Part shown: piece after piece, positions 43,531 through 51,098 of the stretch
Layout of the letters: each line of letters starts with the position of its first letter
Position numbering within the stretch: the stretch's first letter is position 1
Translations under genes and position numbers: made by a program
Origin: Streptosporangium saharense
GTDB lineage: Bacteria; Actinomycetota; Actinomycetes; Streptosporangiales; Streptosporangiaceae
DNA length: 64,000 nt
NCBI RefSeq assembly: GCF_014203715.1
Contig: NZ_JACHJP010000004.1
Span: 434,001-498,000, forward strand
Direction: 5' to 3'
Notes under the pieces: model-generated
What the model saw: only the letters and a program-made list of their open reading frames with translations
Database searches by the model: none
What the model was told of the DNA's origin: nothing

Positions 43531-43863
43531 TCAGCAGAAGACCGCCCCTACCACCTCGCGCTGTCCCCAGGTGTAGTTGAACTGGAGGAGCTGCCCGGGG
43601 GACACGCACTCGGTGCGGTAGCCGTACAGCCACGCGTCCACCTGGGGGTTGGGGTGTTTGACACGGTAGGAGAAGGCGTACTGGCCGTCTCCGCCGCTGC
43701 AGTAGTACCAGGCGGTTCCGCCCGTTCCGGTGGGGTTGAGGGTGCCTCCGCTGCATCCGGTCGGCTGGGCCTGGGCGGGGGCGGCGAAGATCGTGGTGGT
43801 GAAGAGCGCGGTGGCGGCGAAGAGGGACGCGGCCAGGGCCGCGGCGTGCTTTCCGGTGTGCAT
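43531..43863 (-). CDS. Small secreted protein
   Basis: 110 residues. A clear Sec signal peptide (about 1-32) ends in APAQAQP, with cleavage likely after AQA. The mature ~78 residues hold four Cys residues (GCSGG, YYCSGG, TECVSPG, AVFC), suggesting two disulfides, and several Tyr and Trp. GGAGG lies upstream of the ATG. An imperfect palindrome upstream could be an operator of the kind found before secreted-enzyme genes. Function unknown. Confidence 0.7.
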   Translation of the reverse strand: MHTGKHAAALAASLFAATALFTTTIFAAPAQAQPTGCSGGTLNPTGTGGTAWYYCSGGDGQYAFSYRVKHPNPQVDAWLYGYRTECVSPGQLLQFNYTWGQREVVGAVFC

Positions 43864-43899
43864 CTGCTGGCCTCCAGCAGGTAGAAGGGGGGCGCACTG

Positions 43900-43923
43900 T
43901 TAAGAAAGCTTCCTAAAAGGAAG
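43900..43923. promoter_or_regulatory. Imperfect palindromes upstream of the secreted protein gene
   Basis: A 17-base imperfect palindrome TTAAGAAAGCTTCCTAA (43900-43916) overlaps the perfect repeat CTTCC-TAAAA-GGAAG (43909-43923). It is similar to TTAGGAAA-type palindromes that, to my recollection, precede secreted carbohydrate-active genes in related genera. Confidence 0.4.
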
Positions 43924-44047
43924 ATAGACGCACCCCGCCCGCCGTCAAGGCCCGGAAACGCACACATGAGGGAGACCATGGAATCGCCCGTGGACGACGA
44001 CCGGAAGCCCCGGTTCGAGAACCTCTACCTCCGGTTGGGCGGCTGCA

Positions 44048-44551
44048 TCAGTTCAGGTGGGTCATGGCGGTCTGCACGTTGGCGGGCAGTGGAGCGGTGG
44101 AGTCGAGGACGAGGCGGTCCTCGTCCCAGGAGCCGAAGGCCGTACGGCGTGCCTCCACGGACGCCCAGGTCGGCTCGGCGAAGCCGTCGATGTCCCGCTG
44201 ACGGCCTTCCAGCCGTCGCCGATGCAGGGCACGATCGGAGCAGATCACTTCGATGTAGCGCAACGCGACGCTTCGGCGGTGGGCGAGGTCGCGCCATTGC
44301 TCCCGTGCCTCCCGCGCACCGTTCACCGCATCGACGATGACCGTCTGACCGAGCGCGAGAGTGTCGGAGGCAAGCGCCTCCACGACGACGTAGGCCGCCA
44401 GTCCAGTCGGCTGGCCACGGTCGATTCCCGCTCGCCACATCGCGGCCTCCACCGGATCGACCGACAGCACCGGAGCCGGAAGCAAACGGCCCAGCTCCTG
44501 GGCGATGGAACTTTTGCCGACGCCAGGTAAGCCGCTCATCACGATCAACAT
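44048..44551 (-). CDS. AAA-type P-loop kinase (zeta-toxin/adenylylsulfate-kinase-like fold)
   Basis: 167 residues. Walker A GLPGVGKSSIAQELG (about 7-20), then VLSVDPVEAAMWRAG (acceptor Asp), and QTVIVDAVNGAREARE (Walker B-like). This is the compact P-loop kinase found near zeta toxins and many uncharacterised proteins; the phosphate acceptor is unknown. Start ATG 44551. No paired antitoxin gene is seen. Confidence 0.8.
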   Translation of the reverse strand: MLIVMSGLPGVGKSSIAQELGRLLPAPVLSVDPVEAAMWRAGIDRGQPTGLAAYVVVEALASDTLALGQTVIVDAVNGAREAREQWRDLAHRRSVALRYIEVICSDRALHRRRLEGRQRDIDGFAEPTWASVEARRTAFGSWDEDRLVLDSTAPLPANVQTAMTHLN

Positions 44552-44634
44552 GCTCGGAACCCTGTCACACGGGCCAGACGGGTTTCCGCGTCGCCTCGTG
44601 TGGGGGGACGCGGAAACCCGTCGGTGTTCAGGTG

Positions 44635-45432
44635 CTAGAAACGGTTCGCGTGTTCGGTCGTCCACTGGGTGAACGTGCGGGCCGGGCGGCCGATGATCCG
44701 GGGGACCGTGTCGTCCACGGTTCTGGACGAGTCGTTGGATTCGGCGTACCAGCCGACGACGTATTCGGCGTCGGCCTGGGACACTCCGGTGGCCGTCAGC
44801 CTGTCGATCGCCTGTTCGTGGGTTATCCGCTCGAAGGTGAGGTCGCGGCCGAGTGCCCGGGACAGGATCGCGAGTCGCTCGCTCGGGGTGAGCGACTCGG
44901 GGCCGGTGAGGTTGTAGGCCTGTCCCGCGTGGCCGTCGTCGAGCAGTGCGACGGCTGCCACGGCCCCGATGTCGGCCTCGTGCACCAGGGCGCTGGGGAG
45001 GTCGTACGGTTCCCGGACGACTCCTTCGGCTCGGATCGAATCGGCCCAGGTCAGGGTGTTGGACATGAACTCCTGTGCTTCCAGACGCGTCCATTCCACA
45101 CCCGAGTCCGCCACCGCCTGCTCGACCGGGCCGACCCAGCCGCCCCACAGCACGGTGAGGCGCCGGACGCCCGCGGCGACCGCCCGCCGGACCAGCTCGG
45201 GCCCGACCTCGGCGAGTCCGGGCGTCACCGTGATGTGCAGCCGGTCGACGCCGTGGAGCGCGGTGTCCAACGTCTCCGGGGCGTTGTGCGTACCGGTCAC
45301 CGGCTCCACTCCGGCTGGAAACCTCGCCGCCGGGTTTCTTGTCAGGGCCCGCACCCGTTCTCCTCGGCGGACCAGCTCCGCCACGACGTGTCGGCCGGTG
45401 TTCCCGGTGGCACCTGTCACCAAGGTCGTCAC
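44635..45432 (-). CDS. NAD(P)H-binding oxidoreductase, NmrA/QOR2-like SDR
   Basis: 265 residues. N-terminal Rossmann motif TLVTGATGNTGRHV, then RGERVRALTRNPAARFP and LVHEADIGAVAAVALLDDG, GQAYNLTGPESLTPSERLAIL. No catalytic YxxxK, as typical for NmrA-like atypical SDRs, which sense or use NAD(P)H. Such genes often accompany ECF41 sigma factors (one lies at 47653), but here a transporter gene stands between. Starts 31 bases after the transporter gene on the same strand, so they may share a transcript. Confidence 0.82.
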   Translation of the reverse strand: MTTLVTGATGNTGRHVVAELVRRGERVRALTRNPAARFPAGVEPVTGTHNAPETLDTALHGVDRLHITVTPGLAEVGPELVRRAVAAGVRRLTVLWGGWVGPVEQAVADSGVEWTRLEAQEFMSNTLTWADSIRAEGVVREPYDLPSALVHEADIGAVAAVALLDDGHAGQAYNLTGPESLTPSERLAILSRALGRDLTFERITHEQAIDRLTATGVSQADAEYVVGWYAESNDSSRTVDDTVPRIIGRPARTFTQWTTEHANRF

Positions 45433-45462
45433 AGTCGAATTCCTTTGCTTGATAAGTCGCTG

Positions 45463-46899
45463 TCAGCTTGCGGGGTACAGGTCGGCGTTGTCCTGGTCGG
45501 AGACCAGTTGGGCACGCGAGCCGGGGAGCCTGAGGGCGGCCAGGACGGCGGTCAGCATGACGGCGCCCAGGACGTAGACGGCGACGCGCATTCCCTCCGC
45601 GGTGGCGGCGGCCACGGCCTGCCCTTCGATGCCGTGGTTGGCGACGGCCACGAGCGCCGCCAGGCCCACGGCGGTTCCGACCTGCAACGCGGTCGAGGCC
45701 ACCCCGGAGGCCAGGCCCTGTTCGTCCGCGGAGACACCGGTTCCGGCGGCGATCCACATGGCCTCGTAGGTGATGCCCATGCCCAGACCGATGACGACGA
45801 CCCCGGCCAGCACGGTGAGGAAGGATCCCTGCGCGTGCATGCCGGGAGCGAGGAGCACGGCACCGACGGCGTTGGCGACGATGCCGATGATCAGCGTGTT
45901 CCGGGTGCCGAGGCGGTGGATCAGCCGTTCGCTGAGGAGGTTACCCGTCGTGATCGACAGGGTCGGGCCGAGGAACGCCAGCCCGGTCTCCAGGGCGCTG
46001 AAGCCGAGGACGTTCTGGAAATACAGCGTCAGGAAGTACGGCACGGCCTGCATGGCCAGTCCGAAGATGAGGATGACCACGACCGCCCCGCTGAGCGCGC
46101 GGTTGCGGAACAGCCGCAGCGGCATCAGCGGTGTCCGGCCACGGGCCTGAAGACGCAGGAACGTGGCCAGCAGGACCACCGCGAGAACTGCCGCGACGAT
46201 CACCTCGGCCCGTGCCCAGCCGACCTCGGAGCCGTGTGCCACCGCGAAGATCAACAGTGTGATGCCCGCCGTACCGGTCAGAGCTCCGGGCACGTCGATG
46301 CCTCCTCCGGTGGCGGAGCCGTCGGGAGGCAGCAGGCTGAAGGCGGCGACGGCGCCTATGGCGGCCAGCGGGACGTTGACGTAGAACACGGCCTGCCAGC
46401 CCAGGGCCTGGGTGAGCACCCCACCGGCCAGCGCGCCCGCCGTGAGCCCACCGGCGCCCGCCATGGCCCAGATCGTCAGGGCGCGGTTGCGCTCCCTGCC
46501 CTCGGCGAAGGTGGTGTTGACCAGGGCAAGCACCGCCGGGAACAGCACGGCTCCCGCGAGTCCCTGCAGGGCACGCGCGGCAAGCAACACCGTCGGTGCC
46601 GTGGCCAGGCCGCCCAGCACGGAGGCCACGCCGTACAGCACCATGCCGAGCACGAACATCCGCCGACGTCCGACCAGGTCGGACAGGCGGCCGCCGAACA
46701 GTAGGAAGCCTCCGTAGAGGACGGCGTACGCGGTGATCACCCACTGCAGGGTGTGCGGGGTGAAGCCGACATCGGCCGCGATGTCGGGCAGAGCCACATA
46801 GATGATGGTGAAGTCGAGACTGATGATCAGGTGCCCGAGCGCGAGCAGCGCGAGGCTCCACCCCGGCCGCCTGCTGGCCGGGGGTTGGGTTGCGGACAT
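45463..46899 (-). CDS. MFS drug/multidrug exporter, DHA2 (14-helix) family
   Basis: About 478 residues from ATG 46899 (GAAAGG upstream). Fourteen membrane helices. Motif A LFGGRLSDLVGRRRMFVLG and motif C ALAGGVLTQALGWQAVFYVNVPLAAIG place it among DHA2 proton-driven exporters such as QacA/EmrB. It probably exports a toxic compound; the NmrA-like gene downstream may be cotranscribed. No adjacent TetR or MarR gene controls it. Confidence 0.9.
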   Translation of the reverse strand: MSATQPPASRRPGWSLALLALGHLIISLDFTIIYVALPDIAADVGFTPHTLQWVITAYAVLYGGFLLFGGRLSDLVGRRRMFVLGMVLYGVASVLGGLATAPTVLLAARALQGLAGAVLFPAVLALVNTTFAEGRERNRALTIWAMAGAGGLTAGALAGGVLTQALGWQAVFYVNVPLAAIGAVAAFSLLPPDGSATGGGIDVPGALTGTAGITLLIFAVAHGSEVGWARAEVIVAAVLAVVLLATFLRLQARGRTPLMPLRLFRNRALSGAVVVILIFGLAMQAVPYFLTLYFQNVLGFSALETGLAFLGPTLSITTGNLLSERLIHRLGTRNTLIIGIVANAVGAVLLAPGMHAQGSFLTVLAGVVVIGLGMGITYEAMWIAAGTGVSADEQGLASGVASTALQVGTAVGLAALVAVANHGIEGQAVAAATAEGMRVAVYVLGAVMLTAVLAALRLPGSRAQLVSDQDNADLYPAS

Positions 46900-47167
46900 G
46901 GGTGTGCCTTTCGTCCATATGTGGTTCGTTGGCCTGTCATGGCTGCACCGGAACCGGCGGACACTTGTTGGCACACCCCTTGAGGGCGCTGGGGTGGGCG
47001 GCGCTCGGGCTCGGCCCGTCCGGTCCGATCATCGCCCCTCCCCTCCTATGCGTTCTGCGCTGTTTTGTATGACTCTGCCGTCTGTCGTTGTTCACGACAT
47101 CGGACATCGGGGGGGACCTTGGACCTAGGACCATCGGGCGGGGGTCCTGACAGGCCAACGGCGACCC

Positions 47168-47536
47168 TCACATCTGGGCGGCGGAGGCTCGGGTGGGCCA
47201 GAGGCGGGTGAGCTGGAGGAGGCTCGTGCCGAACATCAGGGCGCCCAGGGGGACGTGCAGGGTCGTCAGGTGCGCGATGCCCAGTGCCACCTGCGCGGAG
47301 GTGATCACCAGGAATCCGGCCGCGTACAGGATGGGCCCGGGGGAACCGCCGCCCGGCCGCCATGCCAGGATCGCGACGACCAGGTGCAACACCGCCACGA
47401 CGAACACCGTGTAGGCCCCGGCGCTGTGCAGGGGGCCGTTGGTGGGCGAGGACAGCAGCAACCCCGCGGTGATCGTCTGGATGAAGACGGTCACGGTCAG
47501 CAGGACGCTCGCGGCGCGCAGGAACTTCGTGGGCAT
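47168..47536 (-). CDS. Small membrane protein, likely ECF41 target
   Basis: 122 residues with four membrane helices (about 8-30, 40-60, 70-90 and 95-115), similar in layout to small cytochrome-like or DoxX-like proteins but without clear motif. Divergent from the ECF41 sigma gene. A promoter matching the ECF41 pattern lies about 40-60 bases upstream of its ATG, so it is probably under that sigma factor. Confidence 0.7.
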   Translation of the reverse strand: MPTKFLRAASVLLTVTVFIQTITAGLLLSSPTNGPLHSAGAYTVFVVAVLHLVVAILAWRPGGGSPGPILYAAGFLVITSAQVALGIAHLTTLHVPLGALMFGTSLLQLTRLWPTRASAAQM

Positions 47537-47573
47537 GGCGGGGTCTCCCTTCCTTTGAGGCTTTTGGTAGTCC

Positions 47574-47598
47574 GACGAGGCAGTCGCCCAGAATGTGA
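47574..47598 (-). promoter_or_regulatory. Candidate ECF41-dependent promoter
   Basis: Read on the minus strand: TCACA (-35), 16 bases, CGTC (-10). The published ECF41 consensus is TGTCACA-N15-17-CGTC, so the last five of seven -35 bases and all four -10 bases agree. It drives the 47168-47536 gene. Confidence 0.55.
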
Positions 47599-47652
47599 GG
47601 TATCGCAGTTCGATGGGCTGTCTTGTCGGTCTGGTGAGGGGAGGGGAGCACG

Positions 47653-48546
47653 ATGACCACGCCGTCTGATCCCGGTCTGAGCGCGATCATGAGTGAGCGG
47701 CGCCAGTTGATCAATCTGGCGTACCGGCTGCTCGGTTCGCTGGCCGACGCCGAGGATGTCGTGCAGGAGACGTACGTCCGGTGGTACGCCATGTCCCGGG
47801 AGCAGCAGGAGGAGATCGTGTCTCCCGGTGCCTGGCTGACGAGGGTGGCCAGCCGGATCTGCCTGGACCTGCTCGGCTCGGCGCGGGTACGGCGTGAGCG
47901 TTATGTGGGCGAATGGGTCCCGGAGCCGTTGCCGGATCGTACGGAATGGGGCGGTGTTGGCGATCCGGTCGATCGGGTCACGCTCGACGAGTCGGTCAAC
48001 ATGGCCTTCCTGGTCGTGCTGGAGTCGATGACCCCGGCCGAGCGGGTCGCGTTCGTCCTGCACGACGTCTTCCGCTACCCCTTCGGGGAAGTGGCCGAGA
48101 TCGTCGGCCGTACCCCCGCCGCCTGCCGCCAACTGGCCACCTCCGCCCGGCGCCGCATCCGCGCGGCGCGGGCCTCCACGGCTCCGACGGGGCTGCGGGC
48201 CGGGCTCGTCAGGGACTTCAAGCAGGCGTGGGAGGCCAAGGACATCGGCGCCCTCGTCGGCCTCCTCGACCCCGACGCCACGATGGTCGCCGACGGTGGC
48301 GGCCAGGCCAGCACGGCGCTCCGTCCAATCGAGGGCAGCGAGCAGATCGCCCGTTACGTCATCGCCATCGCCGACCTGGTCCCCGGTCTGACGATTCTGG
48401 AGCGTACGGTGAACGGCCAGCCCGGCCTGGTGGCGCAGCGGGACGGCGTCACCGTGACGGTGGCGGCGTTCGACGCTTCAGGCGACCGAATCAGGCAAAT
48501 CTGGGTGGTCCGGAATCCGGAAAAACTCTGGCCCTGGACGGAATAG
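47653..48546 (+). CDS. sigJ: RNA polymerase sigma factor of the ECF41 group (SigJ-like)
   Basis: 297 residues. Sigma regions 2 and 4 (AYRLLGSLADAEDVVQETYVRWY; LTPAERVAFVLHDVFRYPFGEVAEIVGRTPAACRQLATSARRRI) are followed by a SnoaL-like C-terminal domain that regulates its activity. ECF41 landmarks are present: YVGEWVPEPL, DGGGQASTALRPIEG and the terminal RNPEKL. ECF41 factors lack a separate anti-sigma protein. Start ATG after GGGAGGGGAGCACG. Confidence 0.92.
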   Translation: MTTPSDPGLSAIMSERRQLINLAYRLLGSLADAEDVVQETYVRWYAMSREQQEEIVSPGAWLTRVASRICLDLLGSARVRRERYVGEWVPEPLPDRTEWGGVGDPVDRVTLDESVNMAFLVVLESMTPAERVAFVLHDVFRYPFGEVAEIVGRTPAACRQLATSARRRIRAARASTAPTGLRAGLVRDFKQAWEAKDIGALVGLLDPDATMVADGGGQASTALRPIEGSEQIARYVIAIADLVPGLTILERTVNGQPGLVAQRDGVTVTVAAFDASGDRIRQIWVVRNPEKLWPWTE

Positions 48547-48580
48547 CATTCGTTTTCAGTGAGCACGGTCGCGCGTTCCC

Positions 48581-48594
48581 AAACTTTAAAGTTT
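48581..48594. promoter_or_regulatory. 14-base perfect AT palindrome
   Basis: AAACTTTAAAGTTT reads the same on both strands. It sits 35 bases after the ECF41 stop and upstream of a tiny membrane-peptide gene, in an AT-rich patch. Possible operator. Confidence 0.4.
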
Positions 48595-48873
48595 CTTAAG
48601 CCAAGAAGGCGTGCACGTTATAACTGTGGCGTGGATGGACAAAGACGGCCCGGATGGGCTTCTCTATCTTGAGACGGGAAACTGGCTGATCATTTCGGCG
48701 CCTACGACGGCGCTGGGCAGACTTCCTTTCGGAGAGCGACCGGGGGCATACTCCCTGATCCTCAAGCTCTCCGACCGGGGCCGGTCGGCCAGTGGCGTGC
48801 GTGTTTCCATGCCGTTGGCCGCTTTCGAGAAACCCGGCAGGCAGGCCAGGAACGGTACGGGACAAGGAGAGAA

Positions 48874-48999
48874 ATGTTTGGCATCGGCGCCACGGAAGCG
48901 ATCGTCCTGCTGATTTTCATCCTGATGGCCGTGGGAGTCGTCCTGGGCATGACGGCGATCGTGAGGCTGGTCGTGAAAGGACGGCGGGAGAAGGAGTAG
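48874..48999 (+). CDS. 41-residue membrane peptide
   Basis: ATG 48874 is preceded by AAGGAGAG at ideal distance. The product begins MFGIGATEAIVLLIFILMAV, has a second hydrophobic stretch (GVVLGMTAIVRLVV) and ends KGRREKE, i.e. one or two membrane helices with a positive cytoplasmic tail. Too short for most gene finders. A 100-residue alternative frame from 48611 overlaps it and looks less gene-like. Function unknown. Confidence 0.6.
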   Translation: MFGIGATEAIVLLIFILMAVGVVLGMTAIVRLVVKGRREKE

Positions 49000-49139
49000 C
49001 GGCCTGAAAGGCCATTTTCCCGCCGGGTTTGTTTCGGGAGCCGTGGGATCGCCTCTCGGGGCCGAGGCTCCTGGCGCGGGCTCTCCGGCCGTGACGCCGG
49101 GGCCCGCCGTACGCCCGTGCCTACCCCGGGTCGCCCGCA

Positions 49140-49196
49140 ATTACGAAACATGTGTTGCGTAATCGGGGTGCGAGGGGTAGCTTCTGTTTCGCAACA
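49140..49196. promoter_or_regulatory. Two palindromic operators upstream of a TetR gene
   Basis: ATTACGaAACA and TGTTgCGTAAT form a near-perfect 24-base palindrome at 49140-49163. A shorter related palindrome, TGTTTCGCAACA, lies at 49185-49196, 26 bases before the TetR start. Both contain the CGxAAC/GTTxCG core, fitting autoregulation by the TetR protein. Confidence 0.65.
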
Positions 49197-49221
49197 AGGG
49201 TTTCGGAAATGAGGGGTCGCC

Positions 49222-49821
49222 ATGGCGCCGCGCGGACGGCCACGTGACACGCAGGTGGACGAGCGGGTGCTCCGCATCGCCGCCGCGTTGATCTTCGAGC
49301 GCGGGTACGGCGGGCTGTCCATCGACGAGGTGGCCGAGCAGGCGGGCGTGGCCAAGACCACGCTGTACCGCCGCTGGCCGACCAAGGACCACCTGGCCGT
49401 CGCGGTGGTTGCCCGCCTCCAGGCCGACGACGAGATCACCGACACCGGCGACATCCGGGCCGACCTCGTCGACTATCTGGAGAAGATCGCCGCCGCGCTC
49501 AACCGGATGCGCGCCGCGGGCGGACACAGGGGCCCGTCTGCGGGAACCGTCGGCGAACTCGTGGCCGCCGCGGCCCGGCACGAGGACATCGGCCACCTGA
49601 CCCGCGAGCAGTACGCAAAACGCAACACCCTCGCACTCGCCCTGATCGAACGCGCCCGCCTACGCGGCGAACTGCGCGCCGACCTCGATGCCGAGGCGCT
49701 GTTCGACCAGCTCGCCGGAGCCCTCTACTACCGAGTAATGATCACAGGCGCACCGGTTGACCGAGCCTACGCGGAGCGGCTCGTATCCTGCGCGCTCGAA
49801 GGGAACATGACATGTCGCTGA
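49222..49821 (+). CDS. TetR-family transcriptional regulator
   Basis: 199 residues. The N-terminal HTH reads RIAAALIFERGYGGLSIDEVAEQAGVAKTTLYRRWPTKDHLA, a textbook TetR domain. The C-terminal ligand domain is TetR_C_11-like (DIGHLTREQYAKRNTLALALIERA, LFDQLAGALYYRVMITGAPVD). Probably represses itself and the cupin gene through the palindromes at 49140-49196. It overlaps the cupin gene by 10 bases, so they are one operon. Confidence 0.92.
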   Translation: MAPRGRPRDTQVDERVLRIAAALIFERGYGGLSIDEVAEQAGVAKTTLYRRWPTKDHLAVAVVARLQADDEITDTGDIRADLVDYLEKIAAALNRMRAAGGHRGPSAGTVGELVAAAARHEDIGHLTREQYAKRNTLALALIERARLRGELRADLDAEALFDQLAGALYYRVMITGAPVDRAYAERLVSCALEGNMTCR

Positions 49822-50300
49822 TCGTGGAAACCGCCGTCGTTCGGGAGATCGACGCCGAGACCATCATCTCGCCCACCGCCACGGGACGGCTGCTGCTCGA
49901 CTCCAGCGACACCGGCGGCGCGCTGAGCACCCTCAGGATGACCCTCACCGAGGGCGCCGACGGCGCCGTGCCCCACCACCACGCCACCTCGACCGAGCTG
50001 TTCTACATCCTGGACGGCAAGGCCCGCGTCCTGGCGGGCGAGGAGATCGTGACACTGGAGGCGGGAGACGTGGCGGCCGTGCCCCCGATGACCCCGCACG
50101 CCTTCGCCGCCGCCCCCGGCCACACCGCCGACCTCCTCATCATCGTCGCGCCCGGTATCGAGCGCTTCGAGTACTTCCGGCTGCTCGACCGCCTGCGCAG
50201 GGGCGAGGCCACGCTTGAGGAACTGCTGGCCTCCCAGGAGCTGTACGACAACCACTTCCTCGACAGCCCCACCTGGACCCGCGACCGCCAGGCCTCCTGA
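49812..50300 (+). CDS. Cupin-domain protein
   Basis: 162 residues with a single cupin barrel (residues 35-115). Motif 1 is GAVPHHHATSTELFYILDG and motif 2 is GDVAAVPPMTPHAFAAAPG; His pairs and a Glu give a metal site. Such proteins are small dioxygenases, isomerases or binding proteins. Overlaps the TetR gene; it is probably the regulated output. Substrate unknown. Confidence 0.85.
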   Translation: MSLIVETAVVREIDAETIISPTATGRLLLDSSDTGGALSTLRMTLTEGADGAVPHHHATSTELFYILDGKARVLAGEEIVTLEAGDVAAVPPMTPHAFAAAPGHTADLLIIVAPGIERFEYFRLLDRLRRGEATLEELLASQELYDNHFLDSPTWTRDRQAS

Positions 50301-50307
50301 TCGGGGC

Positions 50308-50748
50308 TCACGGGCGGGCGAGATAGGCCGTCTTAGCGTCGGGCGAGAAACCGCATGCCCTGTAGAACGCGTGCGTGGCGGGATCGCGCGAGCCCGTCAT
50401 GAGCATGACCTTGTAGCACCCCGAGTCCCACGCGGCCCGAAGCGCACCGGCCATGACCCGCCTGCCCAGCCCGGCGCCCCGCAGACTCTCCTCGACGACG
50501 ACATTCTCAATGACCCCGTACGGCGAGGCCGAGCGCGTGAGGTTCGGGATCACGTTCAGATACGCCGTGGCGACCACGGCCCCGTCGGCTTCGAGCACGA
50601 ACAGCTGCAGACCGGGCGATTCGAGGATCCGCGCGAAGGCCGCCACGTCGGATCCGTCGCTCAACACCGGATCCCCCGGCTGCAACTGCCGATAGAGCCG
50701 CATGACGTCAACGAAGTCATCGGCTTCGGCCTCACGAAAGAAAACCAC
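50308..50748 (-). CDS. GNAT-family N-acetyltransferase
   Basis: 146 residues from GTG 50748. The acetyl-CoA site is visible: YGVIENVVVEESLRGAGLGRRVMAGAL with the RxxGxG/A pyrophosphate loop, then CYKVMLMTGSRDPATHAFYRACGF. Transfers acetyl to an unknown amine. Converges on the cupin gene with 7 bases between. Confidence 0.88.
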   Translation of the reverse strand: MVFFREAEADDFVDVMRLYRQLQPGDPVLSDGSDVAAFARILESPGLQLFVLEADGAVVATAYLNVIPNLTRSASPYGVIENVVVEESLRGAGLGRRVMAGALRAAWDSGCYKVMLMTGSRDPATHAFYRACGFSPDAKTAYLARP

Positions 50749-51098
50749 AACCGCAGGCTAACGCCTACGTCCAGAATTTTCGCCGTGTTTTGGCCGGTAT
50801 TTCGGGTGGCGTCTGATTTGGTGATAGGGCGACAACTGTGATTCTGGTCGACACCTCTTCTGCCAGGGGTCCCGCGACTTCGGGTTGGGAAAGGCCCATT
50901 GATCTCACCGAGAGTTGTGGTCCGGTCGCTGGGATGTCCAGCCTGCCTGATTCCAACTGAAAGCCGCTGAAAACGTCGGCAACCTCGCTGAAGGGCGGGT
51001 AGGCTGACCGAACACCGAAGAAGCTGCCGGTTTCTCCCTGTGACGGGATTAAACGGCAGCTTTCTTGGTGTCCTGAGGCTTCCGGGCAGAGAGGGCGC
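50749..51098 (+). promoter_or_regulatory. Non-coding gap with long hairpin upstream of DUF2079 gene
   Basis: A 350-base gap without a convincing gene. Near its end, CACCGAAGAAGCTGCCG (51013-51029) pairs imperfectly with CGGCAGCTTTCTTGGTG (51054-51070). The loop can form a second small stem, CCC/GGG. The hairpin ends about 28 bases before the start codon, so it may be a regulatory leader of the DUF2079 gene. Confidence 0.45.

Noticed and set aside
43966..44047. Short gene-like plus-strand start MRETMESPVDDD at 43966
   Set aside because: It soon runs antisense through the P-loop kinase gene; possibly a truncated remnant, but too short to support.
44048..44551. Zeta-toxin/epsilon-antitoxin pair
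   Set aside because: The kinase has the right P-loop, but no small antitoxin gene lies beside it.
48611..48913. 100-residue gene in frame 48611-48913
   Set aside because: Poor ribosome binding site and it overlaps the better supported 41-residue gene; kept only as an alternative.
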